Source: DSUN01 sp035527715
GTDB taxonomy: Bacteria; Planctomycetota; PUPC01; DSUN01
DNA length: 64,000 bases
Assembly: GCA_035527715.1 (NCBI GenBank)
Contig: DATKZY010000176.1
Coordinates: forward strand, 44,560-108,559
Direction of reading: 5' to 3'
A model generated the notes under the pieces. The model ran no database searches. It was not told the origin of the DNA and worked only from the letters and a program-made list of their open reading frames with translations. Numbering within the stretch: position 1 is the first letter of the stretch; every line of letters begins with the position of its first letter. Below, in pieces: positions 39,375-47,305 of this stretch. A program made the translations under genes and the position numbers.

Positions 39375-40535
39375 CTACGATATCCACGTCATATGGAAGG
39401 CGACGACGACCCACTTGCCGTGGAGCTTCTTCAGCGTGGCCTGGTGGCCACTGGCCGCGAGACTCCCCTCCCAGTCCTTGATCGTCGCCGTGGCCGTCGT
39501 CGGCGACTCGATCTTCACGGAAAGGCCAGTGACGTTCACGAACCCTTCCCGAATCCGGGGCGAACGGAGGACGGGGCCCGCGTGGCCGTAGTATTCCTGG
39601 CTCGCGAAGTGTTCCTTCGGCAGGCCCGCATCGCGGTCATCCGCGCCCCTTGGCCGCGCCTCCTCCACGATCACGATGGCGTCCTGGCTGCCCGAGGTGG
39701 CAAAGAGGACGGAGAAGACCGCTTGGCGGATCTCCGTGAGGTCGTCACCCCCCTTGTGCCTCGGCGTCAGGGGGTTGGGGTCCTGGCCATCGGGCACACC
39801 GTCGGCGTCGGAGTCGGGTTCCTTGGGGTTCGTCCCCAGGCGTGCCTCGACGAGGTCGGGCACGCCGTCGCGGTCGGAGTCGGCCGCGAGTTCCTTCCGC
39901 GTGGTTTCCAGCTTCCTGCCGCCGAGGGCGACGCGGACCGAATCCCCCTTGACCCCAAGCTGGCAATCCGGCTCCGTGTCACGTGTCTGCGGCAATGAAA
40001 GGTCCAGGAGAATCGGCTGGGACCACTGGCCTTTGCCCAGCGAGGCCGTGAGCCAGAGGTCCTCCGTTCCGAATCGTCGCCAGCCGAAGACCGCCCATTC
40101 CTTGCCCTGCTCGTCGGTGGCCCGCGCCAGGGGCTTCAGGTCGTGTGGGGCGAAGTGGTCAATCGCATAGTCGTGCTTGCCGAAGCGGAAGGGCGGCGGC
40201 TCGGCGAAGCGCTTGCGGCTCCAGGCCTCGAAGCGCCCCACGGCCTCGATAGCCTCCTTCGAGCCGATCTGCCCCGAGGCCACGAGAGCGTGCATCTTGA
40301 GCTTGCGGCCCAAGCCGTGTGTGGTCAGGAACTCCTCGAGGATGGCCACGGCCTCGGAGGAGCCGTCTCTGCGGAGCTCCTGGATCGCCTTGAGCCGGGC
40401 GTCGCCTTCGAGCACCGACAGGCCGTAGTGGTCGTCAGTTTCCCGGAGAAGGACCTCTCTCAGCTTCGCCAGTTCCGCCCCCTGTGCGGCAAGCCCGAGG
40501 GCACACAGCAAGCAGACGAGCGCGCGATGAGACAC
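39375..40535 (-). CDS. Exported protein with thrombospondin type 3-like calcium repeats
   Basis: A 386-residue protein with a signal peptide (SHRALVCLLCALGLAAQGA). The N-terminal helical part (LREVLLRETDDHYGLSVLEGDARLKAIQEL, SSEAVAILEEFLTTHGLG) recalls HEAT-like pairs. Next is a sandwich, then two calcium-type repeats (DSDRDGVPDLVEARLGTNP and DSDADGVPDGQDPNPL, about residues 240-280), as in thrombospondin type 3 modules. The C-terminal domain (DAIVIVEEARP, WVVVAFHMTW) is unknown. The start is GTG at 40535 with AGGAGG 7 bases upstream. It is separated from the sulfatase operon by 407 bp and has its own -10 candidate (40580-40608). Confidence 0.8.
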   Translation of the reverse strand: MSHRALVCLLCALGLAAQGAELAKLREVLLRETDDHYGLSVLEGDARLKAIQELRRDGSSEAVAILEEFLTTHGLGRKLKMHALVASGQIGSKEAIEAVGRFEAWSRKRFAEPPPFRFGKHDYAIDHFAPHDLKPLARATDEQGKEWAVFGWRRFGTEDLWLTASLGKGQWSQPILLDLSLPQTRDTEPDCQLGVKGDSVRVALGGRKLETTRKELAADSDRDGVPDLVEARLGTNPKEPDSDADGVPDGQDPNPLTPRHKGGDDLTEIRQAVFSVLFATSGSQDAIVIVEEARPRGADDRDAGLPKEHFASQEYYGHAGPVLRSPRIREGFVNVTGLSVKIESPTTATATIKDWEGSLAASGHQATLKKLHGKWVVVAFHMTWIS

Positions 40536-40942
40536 CTGCGTTCCTCCTACCATGGCCGATGGCACTGCTGCCGGCCTGTATTGTATGGCCTTGAGCTCGC
40601 ATCTTCCAGTGCCGGCGACGCGGGGCCTGCCTGGGGACCGCGCCGGACCGTCGCGCTTTCGCGCGAAAGCGCGACAATCCCAGCCCCACGAGCAGACGCC
40701 TGGCCGAGGGGGTGCCCCGGTCACCGGGCGCGCCAGGGTCTACCTCCTGCGCCCCGGGCCTTTCCTCTTGGGCGGAGCAAGTGCGGGGCTTTCGAAGAGG
40801 GGCTGAACCAGTTCCTTGCTCCAGTCAGAGAGGGTGAGGGCCGAGGGCGATTGTCGCGCTTTCGCGCGAAAGCGCGACAAACCCGGGCCCGCGAGCAGAC
40901 GCTTGGGCGAGGGGGTGCTCCGGTCACCGGGCGCGCCAGGGT
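40536..40942. other. Gap with two palindromes and a duplicated sulfatase gene end
   Basis: Holds a promoter candidate (40580-40608), palindrome copies 2 and 3, and a decayed duplicate of the 3' part of the neighbouring sulfatase gene (40648-40824 against 40851-41027). No intact gene. Confidence 0.7.
40580..40608 (-). promoter_or_regulatory. Promoter candidate for the calcium-repeat gene
   Basis: TACAAT -10 (complement 40580-40585) with a weak TGGAAG -35 (complement 40603-40608), 17-base spacer, 45 bp upstream of the GTG. Confidence 0.4.
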
Positions 40943-41027
40943 CTACTTCCTGCGCCCCGGGCCTTTCTTCCTGGGCGGAGCAGATGCGGGGCTTTCGAAG
41001 AGGGGAGGGGCCAGTTCCTTGCTCCAG
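40648..41027. repeat. Direct duplication (177 bp, offset 203) including palindrome and sulfatase 3' end
   Basis: 40648-40824 and 40851-41027 align over their whole length, with scattered differences and few or no gaps. Landmarks: the palindrome (40650-40675 and 40851-40880), GAGCAGACGC, GGTCACCGGGCGCGCCAGGG, GCGGGGCTTTCGAAGAGGGG and CCAGTTCCTTGCTCCAG. The right copy contains the real 3' coding end of the sulfatase (stop at 40943); the left copy is a truncated pseudo-copy. Confidence 0.88.
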
Positions 41028-42376
41028 GCGTCGTAGGCGGCGAGGAGGCGCTTGAGGACATCGGGGTGCTGGTCGGCGACGTTGGTGGTCTCGCGGACGT
41101 CGGTCTCGAGGTCGTAGAGCATGGGGTCGCCCAGGCCGGTCTTGACGATTTTCCAGCGGCCCTCGCGGACGGCGTAGCTGGCGCCGCCGCCGGTGCGCCA
41201 GAAGAGGCGCTCGTGGGGCGGCCCCGCCTTCTCGCCCAGGACGTGCGGCAGGAGGTCCACACCGTCCATCTTGCGGTCGGCCGGCGCCTGGGCGCCAGCC
41301 AGGGCGGCCGCCGTGGCGAAGAGGTCGAGGGAGATGACGGGGTGCGGGTAGTCCTTGCCCTCGGGCAGGCGGCCGCGCCACTGGGCGACGAAGGGCACGC
41401 GGATGCCGCCCTCGTAGCAGGAGCCCTTGGCGCCGCGCAGAATGCCGTTCGTGGCGCCGGAGCGGGTCGCGCCGCCGTTGTCGCTGAGGAAGAAGACGAG
41501 CGTGTCGCTCTCCAGCTTCAGCTCGCGCAGCGTGGCGAGGAGCAGGCCCACGCCGTCGTCCAGGGCGCTCATCATGGCCGCGAAGGAGCGGCGGGTCGGG
41601 TCCTCGATCCGGGCGAAGCGGGCCAGGTACTTGTCGGGGACCTGGAGCGGCGTGTGGGGCGCGTTGTAGGCGAGGTAGAGGAAGAAGGGTTTCCCCTCGG
41701 CGTGGCGGCGCACGAAGGCCGCCGCCTCGCGCGAAAAGGCGTCGGTGAGGTACTCCGTCTCGACGACGGGCTGGCCGTTGCGCTCGATGGGGATGAGGTA
41801 TTCGCGGGTCTCGCCCGCGGGGTTGGCCTTGAAGTAGTCGTGCCCGCCGCCGACGAAGCCGAACTGCTCGTCGAAGCGGCGTCTGAGCGGGTGGAACTCG
41901 GGGGCGGCGCCGAGGTGCCACTTGCCCACGATGCCCGTGACGTAGCCCGCCTGCTTGAGCACCTGGGGCAGGGTGGTCTCGGTGAGGGGCAGGCCGGCCT
42001 TGTGGTCGCTGGGGTCGAAGCGGGGGTTGTTCTCGTGGCCGAAGCGCTGCTGATAGCGCCCCGTGAGCAGCCCGGCCCGCGTCGGGCTGCAGAAGGGGTG
42101 CGACACGAAGCCGCTGGTGAACCGCACGCCGTGCCTGGCGAGCGAATCGAGGTGGGGTGTCGGGATGTCCTCGCAGCCGGTGAACCCTGCGTCGCTGTAG
42201 CCCATGTCGTCGGCGAGGATGACGATGACATTCGGCCTACGCCCCGCGGCGGGCGGCTCGGCGCCCAAGGCGTTCCCGTGCCTGCCGGCGGCGAGCACGC
42301 CGCCCAGCCCCGCCACGGCCGCCTTCACGAACTCGCGGCGGCTGTGCGTCTTCTCCACAGCCTGTCCTCCATTCAC
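40943..42376 (-). CDS. Tat-exported sulfatase, last gene of the sulfatase operon
   Basis: A 477-residue alkaline-phosphatase-fold arylsulfatase. The Tat-like signal is SRREFVKAAVAGLGGVLAAG; metal residues are in NVIVILADDMGYSD; the formylglycine motif is CSPTR with the modified Cys at about residue 96. Other core motifs: TGIVGKWHLG, FFLYLAYNAPHTPLQ, VFFLSDNGGATRSG and KGSCYEGGIRVPFV. It hydrolyses sulfate esters; the Cys needs a formylglycine-generating enzyme, which is not in the window. The start GTG overlaps the preceding stop (GTGA), matching the four other junctions. A GTG at 42358, preceded by GGAGG at 7 bases, is an equally good start. Its 3' end is duplicated downstream. Confidence 0.92.
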   Translation of the reverse strand: MNGGQAVEKTHSRREFVKAAVAGLGGVLAAGRHGNALGAEPPAAGRRPNVIVILADDMGYSDAGFTGCEDIPTPHLDSLARHGVRFTSGFVSHPFCSPTRAGLLTGRYQQRFGHENNPRFDPSDHKAGLPLTETTLPQVLKQAGYVTGIVGKWHLGAAPEFHPLRRRFDEQFGFVGGGHDYFKANPAGETREYLIPIERNGQPVVETEYLTDAFSREAAAFVRRHAEGKPFFLYLAYNAPHTPLQVPDKYLARFARIEDPTRRSFAAMMSALDDGVGLLLATLRELKLESDTLVFFLSDNGGATRSGATNGILRGAKGSCYEGGIRVPFVAQWRGRLPEGKDYPHPVISLDLFATAAALAGAQAPADRKMDGVDLLPHVLGEKAGPPHERLFWRTGGGASYAVREGRWKIVKTGLGDPMLYDLETDVRETTNVADQHPDVLKRLLAAYDAWSKELAPPLFESPASAPPRKKGPGRRK

Positions 42377-44256
42377 GGCTTCGGCGGGTCGAACTCCCAG
42401 GCCTTCAGGATAGCGCCGTCGGGTTTCGCGAGGCGGACCCAGTCAATCTCGATCACGCCGGGCGCGGTGCCGGGGTCGAGGCGGATCGAGCGGAGCGGGT
42501 CGGCCGCGGCGAACTTGACCTCGCATTCGTGCCACTGGCCGTCGTGGACGGCATCGAAGTTCAGCCGGCGGGTCGGACCGAACTGCGGCGCCTTCGCGGT
42601 GGCCCAGAAGAACTGCCCTCCCCCCTTGCTCGCCGAGCGCATCCTGAAGCGGACGACGAGCGGGCCTTGCACGTCGGGCACGTCGCCGGTGTGGACGAAC
42701 GGGTCGCCGCCCGTGCTCTGGATGCGGAGCGCGCCGTCCCTCACCGTGAACTTGCAGTCGCGCGACGGCCGCCAGCCGGCGGCCAGCTTCGTCGCGGGGT
42801 CGTAGGCCGGGTTCCTGATCGGCACGAGCGCGCCCGTGTCCTTGAGGAACTTCTCGATGAGGGCGTCGAGTTCCCTCACTCGCTCGGGCATCGCGTCGGC
42901 GAGGTTCTTCGTCTCGGCAATGTCGTCCTTCAGGTTGTAGAGCTCGTAGCCGTGGGCGAGGTTGGGGCCGGCGTGGAAGAGGCGGATGAGCTTCCAGTCG
43001 CCCTGGCGGACGTAGGCCGACGGGACGGCCCCGGTGGCGGGAATGCGATGGGGGAAGTGGCAGAAGATGGCCTCGCGGCGCAGGCGGCCCGAGCCGTCGA
43101 GCAGGGAGCGGATGCTCTCGCCGTCGAGCACCTGGCCCTTCCTCGGCTCGATGCCCGCGGCCTCGAGGAGCGTGGGATAGAAGTCCACGCTGCTCACGAC
43201 TTCGCCGCAGCGCGAGCCTGGCCGCACGACGCCCGGCCAGGCGACGAGGAGGGGCACGCGGGTGCCGCCCTCGTAGATGGTAGCCTTGCCGCCGCGGAGC
43301 GGGGCGTTGTTGGTCGGCGTGGTCCCCTCGACGCGGTTGTACATGTTGCCGCCGTTGTCGGAGAAGAAGACGAGCAGCGTGTCGTCGGCGATGCGCAACT
43401 CGTCGAGCTTGTCGAGAATGCGCCCGAGACCGTCGTCCAGGCTCTTGAGCATGGCGGCCATCGTCGGGCAGTCCTGGCGGCCGAGGGGATCCTTGCGGCC
43501 GCGGTGCTTCTCGATGTAGTCGGGCTTGGCCTGGAAGGGGGCGTGCACCGAGAAGTGCCAGAGGCAGAGGAAGAAGGGCTTGTCGCGCTGGGTCTCGATG
43601 TACTTGAGCGCCTCGTCGGTGAGGCGGTCGGCGACGTATTCGCCCTTCGGGCCGTTCGGGAAGTTGGTGAGGCGGTAGGGCGAGAAGTAGCTCGGCGGGC
43701 CGGGGTTGGGCGCGCCGAGGTCGAGGTCGAAGCCCTGGGCCTTAGGCCAGAATTCGGGCGGCGCGCCGAGGTGCCACTTGCCCATGAAGGCGGTGTGGTA
43801 GCCGGCGTCGCGCAGTGCCTCGGCGATCGTCACCTCGTCGAGCGGCAGGAAGCGGCGGCTGTCGGGCAGCAGCAGCTCCTGGCTGGGCGGGGCGTTCTTC
43901 GGATAGGGCTGGAACTCGGCGGGCGGCGGCAGGTGGCAGGCGGGCGTGGTGATGCCGAGCCGCGCGGGATACTTGCCAGTGAGGATGCTCGCGCGGGTGG
44001 GCGAGCAGAGGGGATTGGCGGCGTAGGCGTCGGTGAAGAGCATGCCGCGGCGGGCCAGCCGCTCGATGTTCGGCGTGTCGTAGTAGCGGCTGCCGTAGGC
44101 CGTGCTGTCCATCCAGCCCATGTCGTCGGCGAGGATGAACAGGATGTTGGGCCGCTTCGCCGGCGGCGCGGCGCGCACGGGGCTTCGACACCCGGCGAGT
44201 GCGGCGGCGCCGGCCCCCGCGGCCCTCAGGAAATCGCGTCGTGAAAAGGACGTCAT
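42373..44256 (-). CDS. Tat lipoprotein-type sulfatase with C-terminal sandwich
   Basis: A 627-residue sulfatase. The signal combines a Tat motif (SRRDFLRAAGAGAAALAG) with a lipobox (LAGC, Cys 23), so it is probably anchored by lipid outside the cytoplasm. The catalytic Cys is in NPLCSPTRASILTG (about residue 84); metal and core motifs are NILFILADDMGWMD, TAFMGKWHLG and LVFFSDNGGNMYN. After about residue 480 a beta-sandwich of about 140 residues (LRIQSTGGDPFVHTGDVPDV, VRFRMRSASKGGGQFFWAT, GVIEIDWVRLA) resembles a carbohydrate-binding module. Exact 4-base overlaps occur with both neighbours. Confidence 0.92.
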   Translation of the reverse strand: MTSFSRRDFLRAAGAGAAALAGCRSPVRAAPPAKRPNILFILADDMGWMDSTAYGSRYYDTPNIERLARRGMLFTDAYAANPLCSPTRASILTGKYPARLGITTPACHLPPPAEFQPYPKNAPPSQELLLPDSRRFLPLDEVTIAEALRDAGYHTAFMGKWHLGAPPEFWPKAQGFDLDLGAPNPGPPSYFSPYRLTNFPNGPKGEYVADRLTDEALKYIETQRDKPFFLCLWHFSVHAPFQAKPDYIEKHRGRKDPLGRQDCPTMAAMLKSLDDGLGRILDKLDELRIADDTLLVFFSDNGGNMYNRVEGTTPTNNAPLRGGKATIYEGGTRVPLLVAWPGVVRPGSRCGEVVSSVDFYPTLLEAAGIEPRKGQVLDGESIRSLLDGSGRLRREAIFCHFPHRIPATGAVPSAYVRQGDWKLIRLFHAGPNLAHGYELYNLKDDIAETKNLADAMPERVRELDALIEKFLKDTGALVPIRNPAYDPATKLAAGWRPSRDCKFTVRDGALRIQSTGGDPFVHTGDVPDVQGPLVVRFRMRSASKGGGQFFWATAKAPQFGPTRRLNFDAVHDGQWHECEVKFAAADPLRSIRLDPGTAPGVIEIDWVRLAKPDGAILKAWEFDPPKP

Positions 44257-45401
44257 TGGTTCTCCCCCTTCGTCGGACCGCGCGGGGCGAGGAGCTTGCC
44301 GAGGGCCTCGATGCGCGCCGTGCCTTCGGAGAGGGTGGGACAGAGCCAGCCGCCCTCGTCGTGCTCGTTCCAGGCGTAGATGATGACGGCCTGGGCCGGG
44401 CAGGCCGCCGCATTCTCGCGGGTCCAGCGCACCGCGCGCTCGACGTGGGCGGCCAGTTCGGCGGGCGCGGGCGCCTCATAGCACTTCTCGATGCCGACGT
44501 TCGGCTTCTGATACTTCTCCCAAGGCACCGGATGCTCGACGCGGGGGCGGCGGTCCCAGCCGGCCATGGCGATGGGCACGACGGGCTTGCCCGTGGCCTT
44601 GCACTGCTCCCAGAAGCGTTCGGCGTGCTTCGCCAGGCTGGCGTAGGGCGTGCCGTTGCCGGCCGCCTGCGTGGCATAGGCGCTGAGGGCGTCGAGGCCG
44701 AGGGCATCGGCCAACTTCTTGCCGCGTTGCGGCGAGAACTCCATGAGCACGATGTAGGGGTTGCCGAGGCCGGCCTTCCGGGCCGCGGCGCGGAACTCGT
44801 CGAAGAGCTTGCGGGCGCCGGCTGCCCCGCCCCAGGCGTTCAGCCACTCATCCCTCACGAAGCCCACGTAGAGGAGCGGCCGGTCGCCGAGCACGCGCTG
44901 ATAGGTCGGCCCGGCCATGAGCTTGAGGAAGCGCTCGACCTTGGCCCGATGCGTCTCAGGCGTGCCCCACTTCCCGCACTCTGTGAGGAGGCAGAAGCGG
45001 ATGTCGCCCTTGTGCGAGCTGGCGAGGTAGGTCTTGAGGGCGAGGCTCATCGAGGTATCGGGCTCATAGGTCACGAAGGCCCAATAGTCGAGGCCGGCCT
45101 GGCGGGCGTAGGCGATCTCCTGGTCCACGATCTCCTGCGAGTAGCCGCGGATCTCGACCTGCGTGTCCGACACGGCCTTGCCGAAGAACGGGATACGGGC
45201 GTGCCAGCGCTTCGGGCCGAGGGCGCGCTCGACCGCCTGCCCCGGCACCCCCTGGTCCCCGTGCCAGGCGTCCCAGCGAATCGCGCCGACGAGTGGACGC
45301 TTCTGCGTCATGTGGCTCTCCTGAGGGGCAAGCTCCGCGGCTTGAGCCGCGGCGAGAACAGCCAGACCCGCGAGCCATCGGCTCGCCGTTCGCCAGTTCA
45401 T
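44253..45401 (-). CDS. Exported GH99/WbsX-like glycoside hydrolase
   Basis: A 382-residue protein with a signal peptide (WLAGLAVLAAAQAAE). The core begins RPLVGAIRWDAWHGD and continues with YSQEIVDQEIAYARQAGLDYWAFVTYEPD, YLASSHKGDIRFCLLTECG, GDRPLLYVGFV, VPIAMAGWDRRPRVEHPVPWE and AVIIYAWNEHDEGGWLCPT. The order W-x-x-E...Y-A-W-N-E-x-x-E-G-G is that of GH99/GH71-like and WbsX-type proteins, where an acidic pair near the C-terminal N-E motif acts in catalysis. Substrate unknown. It lies between two sulfatases with 4-base overlaps on both sides, so it is likely part of the same breakdown pathway. Confidence 0.75.
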   Translation of the reverse strand: MNWRTASRWLAGLAVLAAAQAAELAPQESHMTQKRPLVGAIRWDAWHGDQGVPGQAVERALGPKRWHARIPFFGKAVSDTQVEIRGYSQEIVDQEIAYARQAGLDYWAFVTYEPDTSMSLALKTYLASSHKGDIRFCLLTECGKWGTPETHRAKVERFLKLMAGPTYQRVLGDRPLLYVGFVRDEWLNAWGGAAGARKLFDEFRAAARKAGLGNPYIVLMEFSPQRGKKLADALGLDALSAYATQAAGNGTPYASLAKHAERFWEQCKATGKPVVPIAMAGWDRRPRVEHPVPWEKYQKPNVGIEKCYEAPAPAELAAHVERAVRWTRENAAACPAQAVIIYAWNEHDEGGWLCPTLSEGTARIEALGKLLAPRGPTKGENQ

Positions 45402-47305
45402 GGCTTCAGCCTCTCCGGCAGGTACTGCACCATGCGGTTCACGTAGTCGCCGACGTGGCTCCTCCCGGCCAGCGCGGCCTTGGCGATGTCGGGCAACGCG
45501 GGCCGGGCCTTGTCGCCGAGGCGCTCGAGGGCGTTGAGGGCGCGGAGGCGGATGAAGCCGCTCTCGTGCCGCAGCCCCTCGACGAGCACGGGCAGGGCCT
45601 GCTCGTGGCGGCCGAGGTTGCCCAAGGCGTCGGCCGCGGCGATGCGGACGTTTGGCGCCGGGTCGCCCAGTGCCTTGGCCAGCGCGTCGGCCGCGGGGGC
45701 CGCCTTGTCGCCGAGCGCGACGAGGCCGATCGCGCCCCACCAGCGCACCACCGCGCCGCCGGCGCCGAGCAGCTCGACGAGCATGGGCACGTTCGCCGCA
45801 TCCATCGCATTCGCCAGGCCGGCCGCGGCCAGGAGGAGATGCTCGAGGGGGTTCTTGGCGGGGTCGAGGCGGATGTCCCAGGGCGTCTTGCCCGCGGAGC
45901 GCCGCTCCATTTCGAACTCGGGCAGGAGCCCCAGGTCGCCCGTGCGTTTCATCCAGGCGAGGCACTCGGCCCGCAGGCGCTCGAGGGCGGCCTTGTGCTT
46001 CGGGTCGGCGGCCAAGTTGTGAATCTGGTCGGGGTCGGCCTCGTTGTCGTAGAGTTCCTCGACGGGCTTGGCCGCGCTGAAGTAGCGGGCGGGCGGGCCG
46101 CTGAGCTTGCCCTCGGCGGCCAGGCGCCGCCAGGCCTTCATCGTGGGCATCTCCTCGGTGTAGCTGGTGAACTGCGACCAGGAGAGGTGCGGCAGGAAGT
46201 TGCGGTGATACTGATAGCGGCGGTCGCGGACGACGCGGACCATGTCGTAGCGCTCGGCCATGCGGTCGCGGATGGCGTGGACGAATTGCCGCGGCGGCCC
46301 GGCCTGCTCGCCGAGGAAGGCCGAGCCCTGCATGTGAGCGGGCACCTTCGCGCCCGCGAGGCTGAGAGCCGTGGGCGCGAAGTCCACGAAGCTCACCAGC
46401 CGGTCGGTCGCGCTGCCCGGCTCGCCGGGCGCCAGGGCGCGGAACGTCGCGGGGAAATGGATGATCAGCGGCACGCGCAGGCCGGAGTCCCAGATCCACT
46501 TCTTGCAGCCGGGCATGCCGGCGCCGTTGTCGCCGTAGAAGAAGACGATCGTGTCGTCGGCGAGGCCGGCGTCGGCCAGCTCCTTGAGCTTGTCGGCGAA
46601 CCAGTAGTCCACTGCGGTGATGAGGTCGTGGTAGCGCGCCCAGTCGCGGCGGCTCTCGGGCGTGTCGGGGTGGAAGGGCGGGATGGGCGCCTTGGCCGGG
46701 TCGTGGCGCTGGTCGGGCGTGAGGCGTGCGGCGTTCCTCGCGAAGCTCGCCTCGGGCTGGCGGATCTGGCTCTCGTGGCTCAGCTCGCAGTTGAACACGG
46801 CGAAGAACGGCTGCCCCGGCTTGCGGTTACGCCAGTGGGCCTTGCGGCTGCACTCGTTCCAGGCCGTCCCGGGCACGGCGAAATTGTAGTCGGTCTTCGC
46901 GTTGTTCGTGCAGTAGTAGCCGGCGGCGCGGAGGTACTCGGGGAAGCACTTCACTGCGTCGGGCAGGCGCGTGGTGCAGCGCATGTGGTGGCTGCCGAGC
47001 GCGGAGGGATAGACGCCCGTGACGAGGCACGAGCGATTGGGCGCGCACACGCCCGTGATGCCGAAGGCATTGGTGTAGCGCACGCCGCGCTTGGCGAACG
47101 CATCGAGGGCCGGTGTGCGGGCATAGGCGTCGCCGTAGCAGCCGAGGTGCGGATTGATGTCCTCGCACGTCAGCCAGAGGATGTTCGGGCGGGGCGGGGG
47201 CGCCTCGGCGCCCGAGGCCGGCCGCGCATCGGCCGCGGCAGCCACAGCAGCCCCCGCCGCCGTCGCGCGCAGGAACTCTCGCCTGGCCATGAGTGACCCT
47301 TTCAT
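45398..47305 (-). CDS. Sulfatase with HEAT-repeat C-terminus
   Basis: A 635-residue sulfatase with a Tat-type signal (ARREFLRATAAGAAVAAAADA). Core motifs: NILWLTCEDINPHLGCYGD, the formylglycine site GVCAPNRSCLVTG (Cys about 87; C-x-P-N-R in place of C-x-P-S/T-R), FFAVFNCELSHES, IVFFYGDNGAGMPGCKKW and DSGLRVPLIIHFP. From about residue 500 to the end, HEAT-like repeats follow (VRWWGAIGLVALGDKAAPAADALAKAL, VRIAAADALGNLG, IRLRALNALERLG), probably for protein contacts. The start ATG overlaps the upstream stop (ATGA) and has AAGGAG 6-7 bases before it. Heparan N-sulfatase-like by motif; substrate unproven. Confidence 0.9.
   Translation of the reverse strand: MKGSLMARREFLRATAAGAAVAAAADARPASGAEAPPPRPNILWLTCEDINPHLGCYGDAYARTPALDAFAKRGVRYTNAFGITGVCAPNRSCLVTGVYPSALGSHHMRCTTRLPDAVKCFPEYLRAAGYYCTNNAKTDYNFAVPGTAWNECSRKAHWRNRKPGQPFFAVFNCELSHESQIRQPEASFARNAARLTPDQRHDPAKAPIPPFHPDTPESRRDWARYHDLITAVDYWFADKLKELADAGLADDTIVFFYGDNGAGMPGCKKWIWDSGLRVPLIIHFPATFRALAPGEPGSATDRLVSFVDFAPTALSLAGAKVPAHMQGSAFLGEQAGPPRQFVHAIRDRMAERYDMVRVVRDRRYQYHRNFLPHLSWSQFTSYTEEMPTMKAWRRLAAEGKLSGPPARYFSAAKPVEELYDNEADPDQIHNLAADPKHKAALERLRAECLAWMKRTGDLGLLPEFEMERRSAGKTPWDIRLDPAKNPLEHLLLAAAGLANAMDAANVPMLVELLGAGGAVVRWWGAIGLVALGDKAAPAADALAKALGDPAPNVRIAAADALGNLGRHEQALPVLVEGLRHESGFIRLRALNALERLGDKARPALPDIAKAALAGRSHVGDYVNRMVQYLPERLKP

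Noticed and set aside
39301..40880. The 30-bp palindromes as ordinary rho-independent terminators
   Set aside because: No T-run follows on either strand, and one copy lies upstream of a gene; the duplicated flanks fit a repeat element better.
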